Positions 15,839 through 18,044 of a DNA stretch of 18,044 nucleotides are shown here, piece by piece. This DNA is from CAYXVU01 sp964468725 (GTDB lineage Bacteria > Acidobacteriota > Blastocatellia > UBA7656): contig CAYXVU010000117.1 of the NCBI GenBank assembly GCA_964468725.1, positions 1-18,044 on the forward strand, written 5' to 3'. Made by a program: the position numbers and the translations under genes. Every line of letters starts with the position of its first letter. Within the stretch, counting starts at the first letter, position 1. The notes beneath the pieces were generated by a model. That model had not been told where the DNA came from. It made no database searches and saw nothing but the letters and a program-made list of their open reading frames with translations.

Positions 15839-17905
15839 CTATTCCTGATTGTATTGTTGCAACTTTCGGTAGAGCGTCTTGCGCCCGATGCCGAGAATCT
15901 GAGCGGTGCGCGATTTGTCGCCGCGCGTTTGCGCCAGAGTCTCTAAAATGACGCGCTTTTCGATCTCGTCAATCGGGGTGCCGATCTCGACTTCGATGGT
16001 TTTCGGCGCGTCTTCTTCGGTATCCGCGCCGCGCACCGAATCGGGCAGATCATCCACCGTAATCATCAACCCTTGCGCGATGATGACAGCGCGTTCAATG
16101 GCGTTTTCCAACTCGCGGACATTGCCCGGCCAGTCGTAGCGCCGCAACCGTGCCAGCGCGCGCTCTGTAATCCCGGTGATATTTTTGTTCGACCGCTTGT
16201 TGTAAATCTCCAGAAAGTGCAACGCCAGCAACGGAATATCATCGAGGCGCTCTCTGAGCGGCGGCAGTTTGATGGGATAGACATTCAAGCGATAAAACAG
16301 GTCGCGGCGAAAACGACCTTCGCGCACAGCCTCTTCCAAATCTACATTGGTAGCGGCGATGACGCGCACATCGGTCTTGATGACCTCATTGCTGCCGACG
16401 CGCGAGAATTCGCCGTTTTGCAAAACGCGCAGCAAGCGCACCTGCGCGGCCAGACTCATTTCACCGATCTCATCTAAAAAGAGAGTGCCGCTATTAGCCT
16501 CTTCAAACTTGCCGATGCGCCGATTGCGGGCATCGGTGAAAGCGCCTTTTTCGTGACCGAAGAGTTCCGATTCGAGCAAGGTTTCGGGAATCGCGCCGCA
16601 GTTGATCTTGACATACGCGCCCTCGGCCCGCGACGAACGCGACTGAATCATATCGGCCATCATCTCTTTGCCGGTTCCTGATTCGCCTTGCAGCAGTACA
16701 GTCGTATAGCTGTCGGCCACATACAAAGCCATCTCCATTGAGCGCATGATGGAATCGCTCTTGCCGACGAAGCTGCCGCCACTGTGCTCGGTGTGCATGT
16801 GTTCGAGTTCACGGCGCAGACGCAGGACTTCCGCCGAGAGGCGCGCTTTCGAGATGGCGATAGCCAGTTGGTCGGCGATGCCGAGCGCCAGCGCGGTTTC
16901 GTCTTTGACAAACTGAGCGCGCGGTTTTGCCCACAACAAAATGAGCGCGCCGAAGATGCGATCTTCGACGACAAGCGGCGCGATGATGGCCGCACCTGCC
17001 GAGATAAACTCGGTCAAGAAGATGCGCGCATACTCGTTCTGTTCGGGGCTGAGAATCTTGAGCATCTGCCCGTGTTCGACGGTTTTGGGCAGCATTTGGC
17101 GAATCGGCAACTTCAGCGATGTCTGTTTGAGTTGCACGGAAGAGTCGCGTTCGGCGGTGCAGAAGTTGGAAAAGTGTATATCGCTGTCGTTGGCATCTAA
17201 AATGGCCAGGCACGCCGCATCGAGGCGCAGCAGGCCGAGCGCCTTGTCGAGAATGCGCGACGTGAGTTCGGAAAAGTCCGAGCCGGTATTGATGTCATTG
17301 GCAATCTCCAACAGCGCCTGCGTGTACCGCGCCTCTTTCTCTTTCTCGCTATAAATCTGGGTGTAGCGGTAGCCGATGGCGATCTGTTGACTGAGGTTAT
17401 TGATGAAACTGATTTCGTCTTCTTTCCAATGGTAATGGCGGCGGCAATGGTGCAGGCCGATCAACCCTAAGAGTTCCCAGTTGGAGGTGATGGGGATGAC
17501 GAGCGCCGATTTGCTGCCGAGTTTTTCGGCCAGCAGTTTGACGACCGGCGGCAGGTCGGGCGCGGTTGCATCATCGAACGCGCGCGGGCTGTAGAGGTCT
17601 GCGTTTTCTTGACCGCTCGGCAAATCGAAGGGGATTTCGAGGCTGAGCGCCGAGGGTAACTTCTCTTCGCTGCCATCAGCGCAGTATTCGTGCGTGACGC
17701 GCAGCACGCCGGTTGAAGTGAGCGTCATCACTTCACAACGATCCACTTCCATCATCTTGCCGACCTGCGTGACGACGGCTTGCAAGAAGCGGTCGAGATC
17801 AATGACGGAAAAGGTTTCGGAACTGATGCGGCTCAAGATCGCTTCGCGCGCTTCGTACATGCGAAGTCGCCGTTCGACAGATAGCGTTTCCGTTGGCGTC
17901 GTCAT
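15839..17905 (-). CDS. GAF-containing sigma-54-dependent activator (Fis family)
   Basis: A 688-residue enhancer-binding protein that would open sigma-54 RNA polymerase promoters. Order (numbered from the alternative ATG at 17914): two GAF sensor domains (about 35-190 and 210-358), a coiled linker (360-375), the AAA+ domain with Walker A GESGTGKE (410-417), Walker B GTLFLDEIGE (476-485) and the arginine-finger region REGRFRRDLFYRL, then a Fis-type helix-turn-helix at the C-terminus (about 664-687, DKSRTAQILGIGRKTLYRKLQ). There is no response-regulator receiver domain, so it senses a ligand or redox state through the GAF domains. The sigma-54 contact loop reads GAFTDA (457-462) where GAFTGA is standard; the variant is seen in other activators. 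I prefer the ATG at 17905 with purine-rich sequence upstream; 17914 has AGGA abutting it. Confidence 0.95.
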   Translation of the reverse strand: MTTPTETLSVERRLRMYEAREAILSRISSETFSVIDLDRFLQAVVTQVGKMMEVDRCEVMTLTSTGVLRVTHEYCADGSEEKLPSALSLEIPFDLPSGQENADLYSPRAFDDATAPDLPPVVKLLAEKLGSKSALVIPITSNWELLGLIGLHHCRRHYHWKEDEISFINNLSQQIAIGYRYTQIYSEKEKEARYTQALLEIANDINTGSDFSELTSRILDKALGLLRLDAACLAILDANDSDIHFSNFCTAERDSSVQLKQTSLKLPIRQMLPKTVEHGQMLKILSPEQNEYARIFLTEFISAGAAIIAPLVVEDRIFGALILLWAKPRAQFVKDETALALGIADQLAIAISKARLSAEVLRLRRELEHMHTEHSGGSFVGKSDSIMRSMEMALYVADSYTTVLLQGESGTGKEMMADMIQSRSSRAEGAYVKINCGAIPETLLESELFGHEKGAFTDARNRRIGKFEEANSGTLFLDEIGEMSLAAQVRLLRVLQNGEFSRVGSNEVIKTDVRVIAATNVDLEEAVREGRFRRDLFYRLNVYPIKLPPLRERLDDIPLLALHFLEIYNKRSNKNITGITERALARLRRYDWPGNVRELENAIERAVIIAQGLMITVDDLPDSVRGADTEEDAPKTIEVEIGTPIDEIEKRVILETLAQTRGDKSRTAQILGIGRKTLYRKLQQYNQE

Positions 17906-17921
17906 CTCTCTCATTCCTGCA

Positions 17922-17996
17922 ATGACCGACTGCCTTGTGCCAGACAGCTATCGGTCAAGCGCGTGAAATTATGACCGAATCAATGAAGGGGAGCAA
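17922..17996 (-). promoter_or_regulatory. Promoter and TGACCGA half-sites before the sigma-54 activator
   Basis: On the minus strand TTGCTC (17991-17996), a 17-base spacer and CATAAT (17968-17973) form a plausible sigma-70 promoter; transcription would begin near 17961. Three copies of the heptamer TGACCGA surround it: plus orientation at 17923-17929 and 17972-17978, inverted at 17951-17957. The right-hand copy overlaps the -10 box. Centre spacings are 28 and 21 bases. This looks like an operator for a repressor or for the activator itself. Confidence 0.5.
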
Positions 17997-18044
17997 GAAG
18001 GGTGTACCCTGTCGGCAGCAAAATGGTCGCCGCTCCGGGTCATA

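Overview
The window carries eleven genes I can support, on both strands, in a GC-rich bacterial chromosome. The organism looks like an Acidobacteriota member, possibly the Blastocatellia side. This is an inference from gene content (paired MMPL exporter and LolA-like lipoprotein, GCS2-CBS fusion, GAF-type sigma-54 activators, sigma-like proteins), from GC-rich codons and from heptad-type intergenic repeats; nothing here proves the taxon. There are no rRNA, tRNA, CRISPR or transposase genes.

Layout. (1) Positions 1-5584, minus strand, read from right to left: an MMPL/RND-family exporter, a tightly linked LolA-like lipoprotein-sorting protein, a TatT-like TPR protein, and a beta-ketoacyl synthase cut off by the left window edge. 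The ketosynthase has a TGCTSS active site, closer to type II PKS-like enzymes than to housekeeping FabF. Together they suggest making an acyl product and moving it across the envelope, but the 181-bp and 217-bp gaps mean one operon is not proven. (2) A divergent promoter region (5585-5806) serves the exporter and, on the plus strand, a ClpA-like double AAA+ unfoldase that has lost the pore-loop tyrosine in both rings. (3) A 634-bp gene-free stretch (8066-8699) is rich in perfect stems, with an extended -10 at one end and a terminator-like hairpin at the other. It is a candidate structured RNA. It lies before a divergent sigma-factor-like protein with an AT-hook (8700-9965). (4) An MFS exporter (minus) sits back to back with a LysR-type regulator (plus), a common regulator/target arrangement. 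(5) A GCS2 (glutamate-cysteine ligase-like) protein fused to two CBS domains. (6) At the right end, a GAF-GAF-sigma-54 activator whose sigma-54 contact motif reads GAFTDA is followed 41 nt later by a small secreted protein made of two tandem copies of one domain. Its promoter overlaps repeated TGACCGA half-sites.

The points most worth a second look are the ClpA-like protein without pore tyrosines, the structured intergenic segment at 8207-8503, the AT-hook sigma-like protein, the ketosynthase/exporter/lipoprotein group, and a diverged dispersed heptad repeat present in two intergenic regions about 8 kb apart.
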